Part shown: in pieces, positions 51,718 through 61,108 of the stretch | Layout of the letters: every line of letters starts with the position of its first letter | How positions within the stretch are numbered: position 1 is the first letter of the stretch | Program-made: the position numbers and the translations under genes | The notes under the pieces: model-generated | The model's database searches: none | Told to the model about the DNA's origin: nothing | Seen by the model: the letters and a program-made list of their open reading frames with translations, nothing else | Assembly: GCF_031846445.1 (NCBI RefSeq) | Contig: NZ_JAVRHR010000002.1 | Span: 682,001 to 746,000 of the forward strand | DNA length: 64,000 bases | Source of the DNA: Croceitalea rosinachiae | GTDB lineage: Bacteria > Bacteroidota > Bacteroidia > Flavobacteriales > Flavobacteriaceae | Reading direction: 5' to 3'

Positions 51718-53355
51718 ATGAGATATTTCTGTTATCTGCTTTTAAGTTTGGTAATCTTTTCTTGTAACACAACTCCTATTTATGATACTGTTTTAAAAAA
51801 TGCAACATTGTATGATGGTACGGGCAAAACTGCTTATGCTGCGGATGTTGCCATTTCTGCCGATACCATTGCAGCCATTTCGAAACCAAACACTTTATTT
51901 GGAATTAATGAAATTGACCTAAACGGTTTGGCTTTAGCACCTGGTTTTATAAATATGTTGAGTTGGGCCAATGTTTCGCTTTTAGAAGATGGTCGTTCTC
52001 AAAGTGATATTCGTCAAGGGGTAACCTTAGAAGTAATGGGAGAGGGCAGATCTATGGGGCCATTAAACGAAACGATGAAAAAGGAGATGCAAGAGAATCA
52101 AGGTGATATTAAATTTGCTGTTGAGTGGACAAGTCTAGGAGAGTATTTGCAACACTTAGAAGATGTAGGGGTATCAACTAATGTTACTTCGTTTGTTGGC
52201 AATGGTACTTTAAGGCAGCACGTAATCGGGTATGAAAACAGACCTGCAACTAATGAAGAAATTGCTAAAATGAAAAAACTGACCAAACAAGCCATGGATG
52301 AAGGTGCCGTTGGTATTTCTAGTTCATTACTATATGCCCCTAGCATGTATGCCAGTACTGAAGAACTTGTTGAACTAGCAAAAGTGGCAGGTGAAAGTGA
52401 TGGAATGTATATCTCACATATTCGTAATGAAGGGGATAGGTTGCTCGAAAGCATTGATGAATTAATTCAGATTTCAAAAGAGGCTGATTTACCTGCTGAA
52501 GTATATCATTTAAAGGCTTCATCAAAAGCGAACTGGGGAAAGCTAGATGCTGCCATTGCAAAAATAGATTCTGCTAGAAATATAGGTTTGCCAATAACAG
52601 CCGATATGTATACTTATAATGCAAGTTCTACGGGCTTGCATGTGCAATTGCCAGATTGGGTTCGAGATGGAGGTATTGCTGCCATGTTAGAAAGATTAGA
52701 AAATACTAACAACCGCAAGAAAGCTATTCACGAATTAGAATTTAGAAATTCTCCAGAGACCATATTATTGGTTGGTTTTAGGTCAGAGCCTTTACGTAAA
52801 TATGTTGGAAAATACTTAACAGAGGTAGCAGAGGAATGGAATAAAAGTCCTGAAGAAACATTAGTAGATTTGATTATTCAAGATGGAAGTCGTATTCAGG
52901 TTGTTTATTTCTCCATGTCTGAAGAAAACATCAAAAAGAAAATGGCCTTACCATGGGTGAGTTACTGCTCCGACGCTGGTTCATTTACCAATGAGGGCGT
53001 ATTTATTAAACAAAGTACACATCCGCGTTCTTATGGTTCTTTTATTCGTGTTCTGGGCAAATTTTCTAGGGATGAAGGTGTCATTTCTTTAGAAGAGGGT
53101 ATTCGAAAATTAACGTCTTTACCAGCTGAGAATTTAAAACTCAAAAAGCGCGGCAAAATAGAACCAGGATATTTTGCGGATATTGTGGTTTTTGCCCCTG
53201 AAAAAGTGACCGATAAAGCCACATTTACAAATCCGCATCAATATGCAGAAGGCGTTGTGCATGTTTTTGTAAACGGTGAACAAGTTTTAAAAGATGGGGA
53301 GCATACCGGATTGACACCTGGGCGATTTGTTAAAGGTCCAGGTTATAAAAAATAA
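51718..53355 (+). CDS. N-acyl-D-amino-acid deacylase-like amidohydrolase lipoprotein
   Basis: The start is ATG 51718, giving a lipobox IFSC (~18); a TTG five codons earlier is open. The 545-residue protein has the D-aminoacylase layout: NATLYDGTGK small beta domain, DIRQGVTLEVMGEGRSMGP, YISHIRNEGDRLLESI, AEVYHLKAS, TADMYTYNASSTGL and THPRSYGSFIRVLG. The usual metal-binding D-x-H-x-H after PGFI is replaced by NMLSWA, so one metal site is lost. It may hydrolyse N-acyl-D-amino acids or related peptides outside the cytoplasm. Single gene. Confidence 0.8.
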   Translation: MRYFCYLLLSLVIFSCNTTPIYDTVLKNATLYDGTGKTAYAADVAISADTIAAISKPNTLFGINEIDLNGLALAPGFINMLSWANVSLLEDGRSQSDIRQGVTLEVMGEGRSMGPLNETMKKEMQENQGDIKFAVEWTSLGEYLQHLEDVGVSTNVTSFVGNGTLRQHVIGYENRPATNEEIAKMKKLTKQAMDEGAVGISSSLLYAPSMYASTEELVELAKVAGESDGMYISHIRNEGDRLLESIDELIQISKEADLPAEVYHLKASSKANWGKLDAAIAKIDSARNIGLPITADMYTYNASSTGLHVQLPDWVRDGGIAAMLERLENTNNRKKAIHELEFRNSPETILLVGFRSEPLRKYVGKYLTEVAEEWNKSPEETLVDLIIQDGSRIQVVYFSMSEENIKKKMALPWVSYCSDAGSFTNEGVFIKQSTHPRSYGSFIRVLGKFSRDEGVISLEEGIRKLTSLPAENLKLKKRGKIEPGYFADIVVFAPEKVTDKATFTNPHQYAEGVVHVFVNGEQVLKDGEHTGLTPGRFVKGPGYKK

Positions 53356-53506
53356 TCTTAATTAAATAGGTCAAAATGATGCGTATATTTTACATATTTT
53401 GTTTTAGCTAGTAACTTTACTCATCCATGTTGAGTGTTCGCTCATTGATACTTTATAAAAAGGGTTTAAGTAATTATTTTGCAGGTAATAACTAAAATTA
53501 GGCATC

Positions 53507-54061
53507 ATGAAAAAAAATCAAAATACTTTAATTGCAATCATAATTTTATTGGTCATATCTGCTTGCAGTTCTTCGAAACCTTCTTATAATACGGAGCAAT
53601 TAGAGGCGCTAGATAGATTAGTTGAAAGCGGGTCTTTTCTATTTGAAGCTGAGTTTGCTAATCCACTTGCAACTCGAAGTATGAATGCCGTTTCCAATGC
53701 GGGACTATTGCCGCCGGGAAGTGCCGTAAATCGAATTAATTTGATGGGGACGAACAATTTTTTAGAAATAAAAGGGGATTCTGTTTCTGCAAATCTTCCC
53801 TATTATGGAGAACGTCAAATGCCTGGGGCATATAATAATAGTAATGTAGGAATACAATTTGATGGGGTTGCTAAAGACTTTAAAATATATTTTAATGAAA
53901 AAAAAGGAGTCTACGAGTTACAATTTAAAGCATCTAATAACACTGAAGTTTTTGATATCAACGCAGTTTTATTTGTAAATAATACAGTCTCTCTATATGT
54001 TAATAGTTCAGAACGGCTGACCATTAATTATCAAGGTGTGCTAAAAAAGATCGCTGAATAA
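53507..54061 (+). CDS. DUF4251 lipoprotein
   Basis: The 184-residue lipoprotein (lipobox VISAC, ~20) contains the DUF4251 fold: LVESGSFLFEAEFANPL, NFLEIKGDSVSANLPYYG, NVGIQFDGVAKDF and a closing ERLTINYQGVL strand. It is a small beta-rich periplasmic or outer-membrane protein common in Bacteroidetes; function unknown. Preceded by a 151-bp AT-rich gap and followed by the dehydrogenase gene after 84 bp. Confidence 0.82.
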   Translation: MKKNQNTLIAIIILLVISACSSSKPSYNTEQLEALDRLVESGSFLFEAEFANPLATRSMNAVSNAGLLPPGSAVNRINLMGTNNFLEIKGDSVSANLPYYGERQMPGAYNNSNVGIQFDGVAKDFKIYFNEKKGVYELQFKASNNTEVFDINAVLFVNNTVSLYVNSSERLTINYQGVLKKIAE

Positions 54062-54145
54062 CCGTTTGCTGAAGGTTTTTCATAGATTTTATAATGGAGA
54101 ATAAATAGTTTAATTTTAGTTTCTTAAAAAATAGAACTAAAATCG

Positions 54146-55348
54146 ATGAAAATACCATCAAAAATTCTTGTTGTATTCACATTGGCAGTACTAACTACTT
54201 GTTATATCAACTGTAAAGAAAAAGCTGCCGAGAAAACAGTGCCAGAAATACTCACACAATATGATGAACCGGAGTCCGCATTACCCATTGACCGATTGAA
54301 CCTGCCTAAAGGTTTTAAAATTGAGGTTTATGCAGACAGCATCGATGGTGCTCGATCTATGGCTATGGGTGAAAATGGCACCTTATTTGTGGGAACCAGA
54401 AATGATAAAACGGTCTATGCGATTCAAGATTTAGATAAAGATTACAGAGCAGACCACACCATGATCTTAGATTCTACTTTAGAAGTGCCTAATGGAATTG
54501 CTTTTAGAAACGGTTCCCTTTATGTAGCAGAAGTGGGTAGGCTACTTCGATATGACGCTATTGAATCCAATTTAGATAGTGTTCCTGAACCAAAGGTTGT
54601 TTATGATGATTACCCGACAGAGTTTCACCATGGATGGAAGTACATTGCATTTGGGCCTGATGATAAATTGTACATACCTGTTGGAGCTCCCTGCAATATA
54701 TGTGATTCTACTGTTGCTGACAAGCGTTATGGAAGTATCACTCGAATGGATCCAGATGGCAGTAATCGTGAGATTTATGCGCATGGAGTTCGCAATACGG
54801 TTGGTTTTACCTGGCACCCAGAAACAGGTGACATGTGGTTTACCGATAATGGTCGTGATATGATGGGGGATGATATTCCTCCATGTGAATTAAATCATAT
54901 TTCAGAAGCTGGCCTACATTTTGGTTATCCGTTCTGTCATGGAGGTGATGTGAAAGATCCAGAGTTCGGAGACCAACGACCTTGTGAAGATTTTGTGGCG
55001 CCTGTACAACGATTGGGTGCTCATGTTGCTCCATTAGCGGTAAAATTTTATAAGGGTACCATGTTTCCCGAAAAATATAGGAATTACGCTTTTATTGCTG
55101 AACACGGCTCTTGGAATAGAACCAAGAAAGTAGGGTACCGTATATCACTTGTAAAACTAGAAAATGATAAAGCCGTTGCTTATGAAACTTTTTTGGACGG
55201 TTGGTTGAATGAAGAATCCCAAGAACAATTTGGAAGACCTGTTGATATTCTTTTCTTAAAGGATGGCTCCATGTTGATTTCTGATGATTTTGGTGACGCT
55301 ATTTATCGAGTTAGCTATGTGGGCAATCAAGTAGCTAGTAATTATTAG
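54146..55348 (+). CDS. Sorbosone/glucose-dehydrogenase-like beta-propeller lipoprotein
   Basis: The 400-residue protein has an N-terminal signal with Cys in YINC (~23) and a GSDH-type six-bladed propeller. Family signatures are RLNLPKGFKIEVYAD, ARSMAMGENGTLFVGTR, HGWKYIAFGPDDKLY, RMDPDGSNREIYAHGVRNTVGFTWHP, WFTDNGRDMMGDDIPPCELN and AEHGSWNR. Homologues use PQQ to oxidise aldoses. Cysteines ~183, ~186, ~250 and ~262 may form disulfides. The MBL-fold gene follows after 45 bases. Confidence 0.85.
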   Translation: MKIPSKILVVFTLAVLTTCYINCKEKAAEKTVPEILTQYDEPESALPIDRLNLPKGFKIEVYADSIDGARSMAMGENGTLFVGTRNDKTVYAIQDLDKDYRADHTMILDSTLEVPNGIAFRNGSLYVAEVGRLLRYDAIESNLDSVPEPKVVYDDYPTEFHHGWKYIAFGPDDKLYIPVGAPCNICDSTVADKRYGSITRMDPDGSNREIYAHGVRNTVGFTWHPETGDMWFTDNGRDMMGDDIPPCELNHISEAGLHFGYPFCHGGDVKDPEFGDQRPCEDFVAPVQRLGAHVAPLAVKFYKGTMFPEKYRNYAFIAEHGSWNRTKKVGYRISLVKLENDKAVAYETFLDGWLNEESQEQFGRPVDILFLKDGSMLISDDFGDAIYRVSYVGNQVASNY

Positions 55349-55393
55349 GCCTATTAACAATAAAGAGGTAAGTTTTCAGAATAACTTCTGCTT

Positions 55394-56530
55394 TTGAAAA
55401 AAATCAAAAAACTACTAAGGCAAATGATGATTACGATAGGGAGTATAATTATACTATTGATAATAGCATACCTTCTATTCGTGAATTTCTATCCAAGTTT
55501 TGGGGGAAACTTATCAAAAGGGGAGCAAATAGCATATACAAAATCAGCAAATTTTAAAAATGGAAAATTTGTCAATATCAAAGATGTTCCCAAAGAGTTA
55601 AGATTCTCGGAAACCTTGGCACTAGCTCGCAAATTTTTCTTTACCAAAGTACCCAATGGCAAGCCTTTAAGAAATATTGAAGTAGAAAAGATTGACTCTC
55701 TATCCATCGCAGATTATAAGGGTAATACCCGATTGATTTGGTTTGGCCATTCAGCATTTTTATTACAAATAAATGATAAGAACATTTTAATCGATCCTAT
55801 GTTTGGCAAAGTAGCTGCGCCGCACAATTGGTTGGGTGGTAACAGATTCAATACAGAAATGCCTATTGAAATTGAAAAACTACCTAAAATTGATGCAATT
55901 ATCATTTCACATGATCATTATGACCATTTAGACTATGGCTCAATAAAAAGGCTTAAAGAAAAAGTTAATCTGTTCTATGTCCCTTTAGGGGTTGGGATAC
56001 ATTTGGAAGCCTGGGGCGTGGAAAGAAAACGGATACAAGAAATGGATTGGTGGCAAGAAACCAAATTTGAAGAATTACAATTGGTTTGTACACCTGCGCA
56101 ACACTTTTCTGGCCGAAAATTCAATGCCGGTCAGAGTACTTTATGGAGTTCTTGGGTCATTCAGTCTACAACAGAGTCTATTTTCTTCAGTGGTGATAGT
56201 GGTTATGAAGTTCATTTTAAAGAGATAGGTGATAAATACGGTCCTTTTGATTTTGCGATGTTAGAATGTGGACAGTATAATGCTATGTGGCCCGATATTC
56301 ATATGTTTCCTGAAGAAACGGTTCAGGCCGCCGTTGATCTAAAGGCAAATTTAATGATGCCCATACATTGGGGCGCATTTAAATTGGCGTTACATGATTG
56401 GACAGATCCTGTTCATCGAGTTATCAATAAAGCGGAAGAGTTAAATGTCAATATAATTACTCCAAAAATTGGTGAAGAAATTAAGCTATATAAGAAGAAG
56501 ACCCCAAAATGGTGGGAGAATTACAATTAA
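55394..56530 (+). CDS. Membrane-anchored MBL-fold hydrolase (NAPE-PLD/UlaG-like)
   Basis: The 378-residue protein has one N-terminal membrane helix (~11-32) and a metallo-beta-lactamase domain. Its motifs are LIWFGHSAFLL, the zinc motif SHDHYDHLD (~175), PAQHFSGR (~236), GDSGYEVHF (~263) and IHWGAFKL (~319). The order matches the NAPE-PLD/RomA-like branch, which cleaves phosphodiesters, but lactonases share it. The start is TTG 55394; ATG 55424 would leave the membrane helix intact and is an alternative. Confidence 0.85.
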   Translation: MKKIKKLLRQMMITIGSIIILLIIAYLLFVNFYPSFGGNLSKGEQIAYTKSANFKNGKFVNIKDVPKELRFSETLALARKFFFTKVPNGKPLRNIEVEKIDSLSIADYKGNTRLIWFGHSAFLLQINDKNILIDPMFGKVAAPHNWLGGNRFNTEMPIEIEKLPKIDAIIISHDHYDHLDYGSIKRLKEKVNLFYVPLGVGIHLEAWGVERKRIQEMDWWQETKFEELQLVCTPAQHFSGRKFNAGQSTLWSSWVIQSTTESIFFSGDSGYEVHFKEIGDKYGPFDFAMLECGQYNAMWPDIHMFPEETVQAAVDLKANLMMPIHWGAFKLALHDWTDPVHRVINKAEELNVNIITPKIGEEIKLYKKKTPKWWENYN

Positions 56531-56625
56531 GTCTCTTTTTAATAAATACAATTAATAATATTATTCGTTAAATTAAAACAAGATTGTACCTTTACAGTAT
56601 ACCGCAAACCTTTAGGGATTATTAA

Positions 56626-56656
56626 TTTTTTAAAGTTCAAGCAACTTTTTAAAAAA
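56626..56656 (+). promoter_or_regulatory. AU-rich hairpin in the cold-shock gene leader
   Basis: TTTTTTAAAGTT, loop CAAGC, then AACTTTTTAAAAAA can pair with a two-base bulge, 36 bases before the start codon. A weak AU-rich stem in the leader of a cold-shock gene could act as a temperature-responsive structure; this is speculative. Confidence 0.35.
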
Positions 56657-56692
56657 TGTACATCTCTTTTAAAATATAATTACATTTAATAT

Positions 56693-57151
56693 ATGGGGAA
56701 ATCGCAACAAACTTATAGTAAAAGCGAAAAAGAGAAAAAGCGTTTAAAAAGACGTGAAGACAAACAAAAAAAGAAAGAGGCTAGAAGAGCTGAAGCTAAA
56801 GAAAATGGTGGAGGAATTCCAATGGCATATGTTGACTTTAATGGTAATCTAGTAGATACTCCGCCAGACCCAACAATGAAGGTTGAGATTGAAGCTGAAG
56901 ACATTGTTTTGGGCATTCCTAAAAAAGAAGAGGGAGATGAAGAAGAATTTGACCCGGTAAGAACTGGAAAAGTTTCATTTTTTGATACGTCAAAAGGATT
57001 TGGCTTTATTATAGACACCGAAAATCAAGAAAAATATTTCTGCCATGTTAGTGGTTTAATTGATGAAATTACCGAGAATGATAAGGTCACTTTTGAACTT
57101 GAAAAAGGTATGAAAGGAATGAATGCCGTAAAAGTGACATTAGTGAAATAA
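56693..57151 (+). CDS. Cold-shock domain protein with basic N-terminal extension
   Basis: The 152-residue protein ends in a full cold-shock domain (~86-152): GKVSFFDTSKGFGFI carries RNP1 and KYFCHVSGL carries RNP2. The N-terminal extension has a lysine/arginine-rich coil (~6-35), a short PMAYVDFNGN segment and an acidic linker. Such ~150-residue CSD proteins are common in Flavobacteriia and probably act as RNA chaperones. Separate transcription unit with an AU-rich leader. Confidence 0.9.
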   Translation: MGKSQQTYSKSEKEKKRLKRREDKQKKKEARRAEAKENGGGIPMAYVDFNGNLVDTPPDPTMKVEIEAEDIVLGIPKKEEGDEEEFDPVRTGKVSFFDTSKGFGFIIDTENQEKYFCHVSGLIDEITENDKVTFELEKGMKGMNAVKVTLVK

Positions 57152-57258
57152 GCATTTTATCTTCTTTTGTTCTTCATAGTACTAAAATTATACTTTAAAA
57201 ACATCTAAAATCTTAATGAGCACGTATTAGTTAAGAACTAACTATCATTTTTAATCAC

Positions 57259-59229
57259 GTGTTTCAATTCACACAAAGCTTATATCGGTTAACTTTTATA
57301 GTCGCTTTTTTACTCTTTTATAATTTTTCTGTAGAAGCCCAGGAGAAGCTGAACTATCAAGGTCCATTATCCGTCGGTAATTATACTGGTGATGCTAATT
57401 ATGCATACCGGATTATTGATTCAGACACCCTATTTGATGGTCCATTTCGATTAAAAAGAGCCAATCTCGATGCGCTTTTACAAAAACAAGACTATACTTT
57501 TGATTTCTCAGGAAGTTTTCAAGACAATTATCCCAATGGATTTTGGAAATTCCAATTTGGACAATTTCAATCTAACAACGAGTCGCAGGTAGTAGATTAT
57601 CAATATCGCGTTGCGATTAGCGGCGTACAAGAAGAAGCTTCGGGTAATATAGTCTTAGGAAAGCCAGATGGTTCTTGGATTTATAGTGTCAATAAAATTG
57701 AAGATTCTAAAATCTCCGAAACTTTGTTCAAAAGCTCAATTATTTTTGACAAGGGTATTCCTCAGCAAAATTTCCGAATTGAAAATGACAGTTTAATCTT
57801 AGCAGGTCGGTTTTTAAGAAACGGACTAACACATGATGAATGGTCTTTATTTGATTCTTCAGGCATTGGTGTTGACGAAAGCTGGTTTTTTAATGATGGG
57901 CTGTTACAAAAAATTAGAATTGAATCTAGTGGTTCTATAGACGAAACCCCTATTTACGATAATTACGCAGGCCAAACAAAAATCATCAATCTTGATTCAC
58001 GATATATTGAAGCATTAGCGATATACCAATATGCAATTTTAAATTCAGATAGGCCAGTAGGTGGAAAAATGCAAAGTCTTTTGGCACAAAACGCCCGGTA
58101 TTACAAAAAAATTGATGACATCTTATCTGAATTAGGAGAATCTTCTTTTCTGCCAGAGTTCAAAGTAAAAGTGCCATATTTTCCGTTTTCAAAAGAAGAA
58201 GAACAGCAAATAAACCAAATTTTGGCTGATTATAATGCTGCAGAATTGATAAGCAAATCATTTTTAGAAGATACCCAACTGAATATTTTAAAATTATCAG
58301 ATCAAGAAGCAGCCTTTAAATATGAGGTTATCAACCAAATTTCAAATGATGTTTTGAACCCGCTCAAACAGCTTGTATTATTCATAAACAATAAGGTTCT
58401 TGAGTTTGCTCCAAGAAAAAACCTTCTTGAAAGTCTTTGGAATGAAACTAAGCCCAAAAGTGAATTTAACATTGAAGTAGCATTAGATTCTGTTAAAATA
58501 AATCGAACGTTCAAACTTCAATCTTCAAATACCATAGATTTTTCTGTATTTGATTTGAAAACCATGCAAAATATCTCAACGACTATCTTGGCAAATTTGG
58601 AAGCTATTAAGGCTGAATTAAATCAGACTTTGTTAAACGAAAAGCGTCAACAAGAATTGATAGCTCTTGAAGAAAAATTGATTTTACAGCGCAATGAAAT
58701 GCATAACTACATAGATTCTGTAGGTGTTGAAAGCAGTGGTAATATCAAAAGAACACTAAATAGCTTAAAAAAGCATGCCGATAATGCACTCAGCAATTAT
58801 TCAGCCTTAACAGAACTAAATACGAAATTATCTGCTGGCCAAAAACTGTTATCATGCTATCTTCAAATAAATAAATTGGCCAAAAATATTGCCCAGCTAC
58901 CGGAACAAGAAGATACTATTAAGGAAAAATATAAAGATCGTATATGGAATCCGTTCATGGCGACGTTAATGGACGAGGAGGTTAAAAAAAGAATTACATC
59001 TGCATATAGAAAATTTATAATACCCTATTTCCTAAAACATGCTGAAAATGAGTTTGAATGCAATCAAGTAAATCAACTAAATGATTTGATGAGCATGACA
59101 TATCAGCGCATGCTTGAGTTACGAGTAGAAAATACCTCAAAATTAGAACGTAAACTTAGAAAAGTAACAGACCCAATAGTAGTACTAGAACTTTTTGAAT
59201 TACAACCTCTAACCACGGATCAAGAGTAA
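57259..59229 (+). CDS. Secreted protein with MORN-like N-terminal region and long helical domain
   Basis: The 656-residue protein starts at GTG with a signal peptide to VEAQ (~28). Residues ~70-210 contain MORN_2/YwqK-like units (GSFQDNYPNGFWKFQFG, GNIVLGKPDGSWIYS, GRFLRNGLTHDEWSLF). Residues ~250-650 are largely helical with coiled-coil stretches (~440-530) and no recognised family. The stop overlaps the start of the DUF2490 gene by 1 base, and a second MORN protein follows, so the three probably work together at the cell envelope. Function unknown. Confidence 0.7.
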   Translation: MFQFTQSLYRLTFIVAFLLFYNFSVEAQEKLNYQGPLSVGNYTGDANYAYRIIDSDTLFDGPFRLKRANLDALLQKQDYTFDFSGSFQDNYPNGFWKFQFGQFQSNNESQVVDYQYRVAISGVQEEASGNIVLGKPDGSWIYSVNKIEDSKISETLFKSSIIFDKGIPQQNFRIENDSLILAGRFLRNGLTHDEWSLFDSSGIGVDESWFFNDGLLQKIRIESSGSIDETPIYDNYAGQTKIINLDSRYIEALAIYQYAILNSDRPVGGKMQSLLAQNARYYKKIDDILSELGESSFLPEFKVKVPYFPFSKEEEQQINQILADYNAAELISKSFLEDTQLNILKLSDQEAAFKYEVINQISNDVLNPLKQLVLFINNKVLEFAPRKNLLESLWNETKPKSEFNIEVALDSVKINRTFKLQSSNTIDFSVFDLKTMQNISTTILANLEAIKAELNQTLLNEKRQQELIALEEKLILQRNEMHNYIDSVGVESSGNIKRTLNSLKKHADNALSNYSALTELNTKLSAGQKLLSCYLQINKLAKNIAQLPEQEDTIKEKYKDRIWNPFMATLMDEEVKKRITSAYRKFIIPYFLKHAENEFECNQVNQLNDLMSMTYQRMLELRVENTSKLERKLRKVTDPIVVLELFELQPLTTDQE

Positions 59230-60062
59230 TGGGTAGTTATAAGAAATATACTTTGGCGATTGTTGCTTTTCTACTATGGTGTACAAACCCGAGTCTATAT
59301 GCACAAGACATTGATGGCGAATTATTACCTTCAGCATCTAAGTTCAAAGACCCTAAAACCAAAATTTGGTTTAATACGTATGGAAATATTCGTATTTCAA
59401 AACGATTGTTTTGGGTGGCACAAACTCATTTTCGCTTTGAAGAGACTGAAGACACCCCTTTTATTGGACAAATTGGCCAAATATATAATAGGCATGCCAT
59501 AGGATATATTTACAACAAAAAAATTAACGCTTCCCTAGGTGGTGTAATGCGTATTAATTTTAATACTGATGAAAGTTCAGAAGATCGTAATGTTGTACCA
59601 GAATTCAGAATTTGGCATCAATACCAGTTCGCTCAGCCAGTCTATAGCGCGATGATTTACCACCGCATACGAATTGAACATCGATGGACACAAGGTTTTA
59701 AAGAAAATAGCGAATATATATTTCGCAATAGGTGGCGGTATATGTTTCGAGCGAAGATTCCTTTAAACAACCACAAATTGGAGCCAAAGACACTCTATAT
59801 TTCACCAGAATCTGAATTGATCATGCAGAGTGGTAAGGCGGTAGTCGGCAGCGTAATGGAAGATTTACGGTTAACAACAACTATCGGTTACATTCTTACA
59901 CCAAGATTGACAGTTGCTGGCGGCTTAATGTATTCGCAAGGGCAAACCTTAGAGAATGCTGGAGTATTCAAACAAAATTGGACCATGCGTTTTCATGTGT
60001 ATTTTTCCCCAGATTTTAGAAAGGTTAAAAACAAGTTGCCTGAGATACATCTAAATGATTGA
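59229..60062 (+). CDS. DUF2490 outer-membrane beta-barrel protein
   Basis: The 277-residue protein has a signal peptide (to LYAQ, ~25) and alternating beta strands with aromatic girdles: IWFNTYGNIRISKRLFWVAQTHFR, EFRIWHQYQFAQP, RIRIEHRWTQGF and RNRWRYMFRAKIPL. The pattern matches DUF2490, predicted to be an outer-membrane barrel. It is coupled to the preceding MORN-like gene (ATGG/TAATG junction) and lies 27 bases before the MORN gene. It may serve as the outer-membrane anchor of the cluster. Confidence 0.8.
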   Translation: MGSYKKYTLAIVAFLLWCTNPSLYAQDIDGELLPSASKFKDPKTKIWFNTYGNIRISKRLFWVAQTHFRFEETEDTPFIGQIGQIYNRHAIGYIYNKKINASLGGVMRINFNTDESSEDRNVVPEFRIWHQYQFAQPVYSAMIYHRIRIEHRWTQGFKENSEYIFRNRWRYMFRAKIPLNNHKLEPKTLYISPESELIMQSGKAVVGSVMEDLRLTTTIGYILTPRLTVAGGLMYSQGQTLENAGVFKQNWTMRFHVYFSPDFRKVKNKLPEIHLND

Positions 60063-60089
60063 TTTAAAACGTATTTAGCATAGTACTTT

Positions 60090-60956
60090 GTGAAAATGAA
60101 AAAAAGAATCATTATACCATACCTTCTGTTAGGTGCTGCGCTCATTATCGCATTAGGGTTATTTTTTAGAACAAATAAATTACAACGTCAGCTTCATGAA
60201 TTTAACGCCAATCAAACTGATTTAGCAAAAACCGTGGCAACATATGAAGATTTAGTATCTAAAGACTCTCTTTTGCTTTCTGGTGATTACCATACTGCTA
60301 TTCAAGCATATCATAAAATAGCCAAAGAAATTGGAAGTGACAGTATGGGAGTAAAACTCCGAATTGCTTTAGCACAAAAAATCAAAACCTATAGTGAAGA
60401 GCGATTAGCATCTTTGCAAGACACCATTGAAAATGATTCCTCGAATATTCATGAAGCAATTTCGCCAATTGAAATAAGGCGATATGACTCCCTAAATTTT
60501 GCCCACGAAAAAGCCAAAATACAACTGGGACGCTTACGTAAACAATTACAAGAAAAATCTTTTGGGGAATATCTGACTTTTAAAAGTAAAAAAGGAAATC
60601 AAATGCATTACGTTGGTCGGGTAAGAAATAATAAGGCCAACGGATTCGGAATTGCTTTGCTTGATACAGGAAGTCGATATGAAGGTGAATGGCTTAACAA
60701 CGAACGCCATGGCCAAGGAACTTTTTATTGGCCAGATGGAGAATATTATGTGGGTAGTTATTCGCATGCCAAACGAAATGGGCTTGGCACCTACTATTGG
60801 CCAAACGGTGAAAAATATATTGGATTTTGGAAAGATGATAGGCGTAATGGGCAAGGAGAATTTTACGCAGCAGATGGTACTGTACTAACTAGCGGTCTCT
60901 GGAAAAACGATGAGCTTGTCGAAACAGATAAAAAAGACAAGAAAACTAGACGTTAG
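60090..60956 (+). CDS. Membrane-anchored MORN-repeat protein
   Basis: Start at GTG 60090 or ATG 60096; one N-terminal membrane helix (~9-24) is followed by a helical segment (~27-165). Residues ~172-270 carry four MORN repeats: YVGRVRNNKANGFGIAL, YEGEWLNNERHGQGTFYW, YVGSYSHAKRNGLGTYYW and YIGFWKDDRRNGQGEFY. The C terminus is lysine-rich. MORN repeats bind membranes or proteins. Third gene of the cluster with the MORN-like and DUF2490 proteins. Confidence 0.85.
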   Translation: MKMKKRIIIPYLLLGAALIIALGLFFRTNKLQRQLHEFNANQTDLAKTVATYEDLVSKDSLLLSGDYHTAIQAYHKIAKEIGSDSMGVKLRIALAQKIKTYSEERLASLQDTIENDSSNIHEAISPIEIRRYDSLNFAHEKAKIQLGRLRKQLQEKSFGEYLTFKSKKGNQMHYVGRVRNNKANGFGIALLDTGSRYEGEWLNNERHGQGTFYWPDGEYYVGSYSHAKRNGLGTYYWPNGEKYIGFWKDDRRNGQGEFYAADGTVLTSGLWKNDELVETDKKDKKTRR

Positions 60957-61001
60957 GAAACCTTTTTAAGTAATTCAATATCAGCATCGGTTTCTAAATT
61001 C

Positions 61002-61032
61002 TACAATTCATCATTCTGGCATTACATTTCGG
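61002..61032. promoter_or_regulatory. Putative LytTR box upstream of the S41-like gene
   Basis: TACAATTCAT at 61002-61011 and TACATTTCGG at 61023-61032 are 21 bp apart, the same period and the same first half-site as the direct repeat at 47163-47200, whose last part also runs into TACATTCGG. This suggests a shared regulator. It lies 77 bases before the start codon. Confidence 0.5.
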
Positions 61033-61108
61033 AAAAGTATATTGTTGAGTTCTTATGTCAATACGGACCTTGCGTTCAAATGATATACAACAATCTAACT
61101 ACAAGGAA

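Noticed and set aside
54579..54863. Alternative-frame ORF inside the sorbosone-dehydrogenase gene
   Set aside because: It is a shadow of a well-supported gene in another frame.
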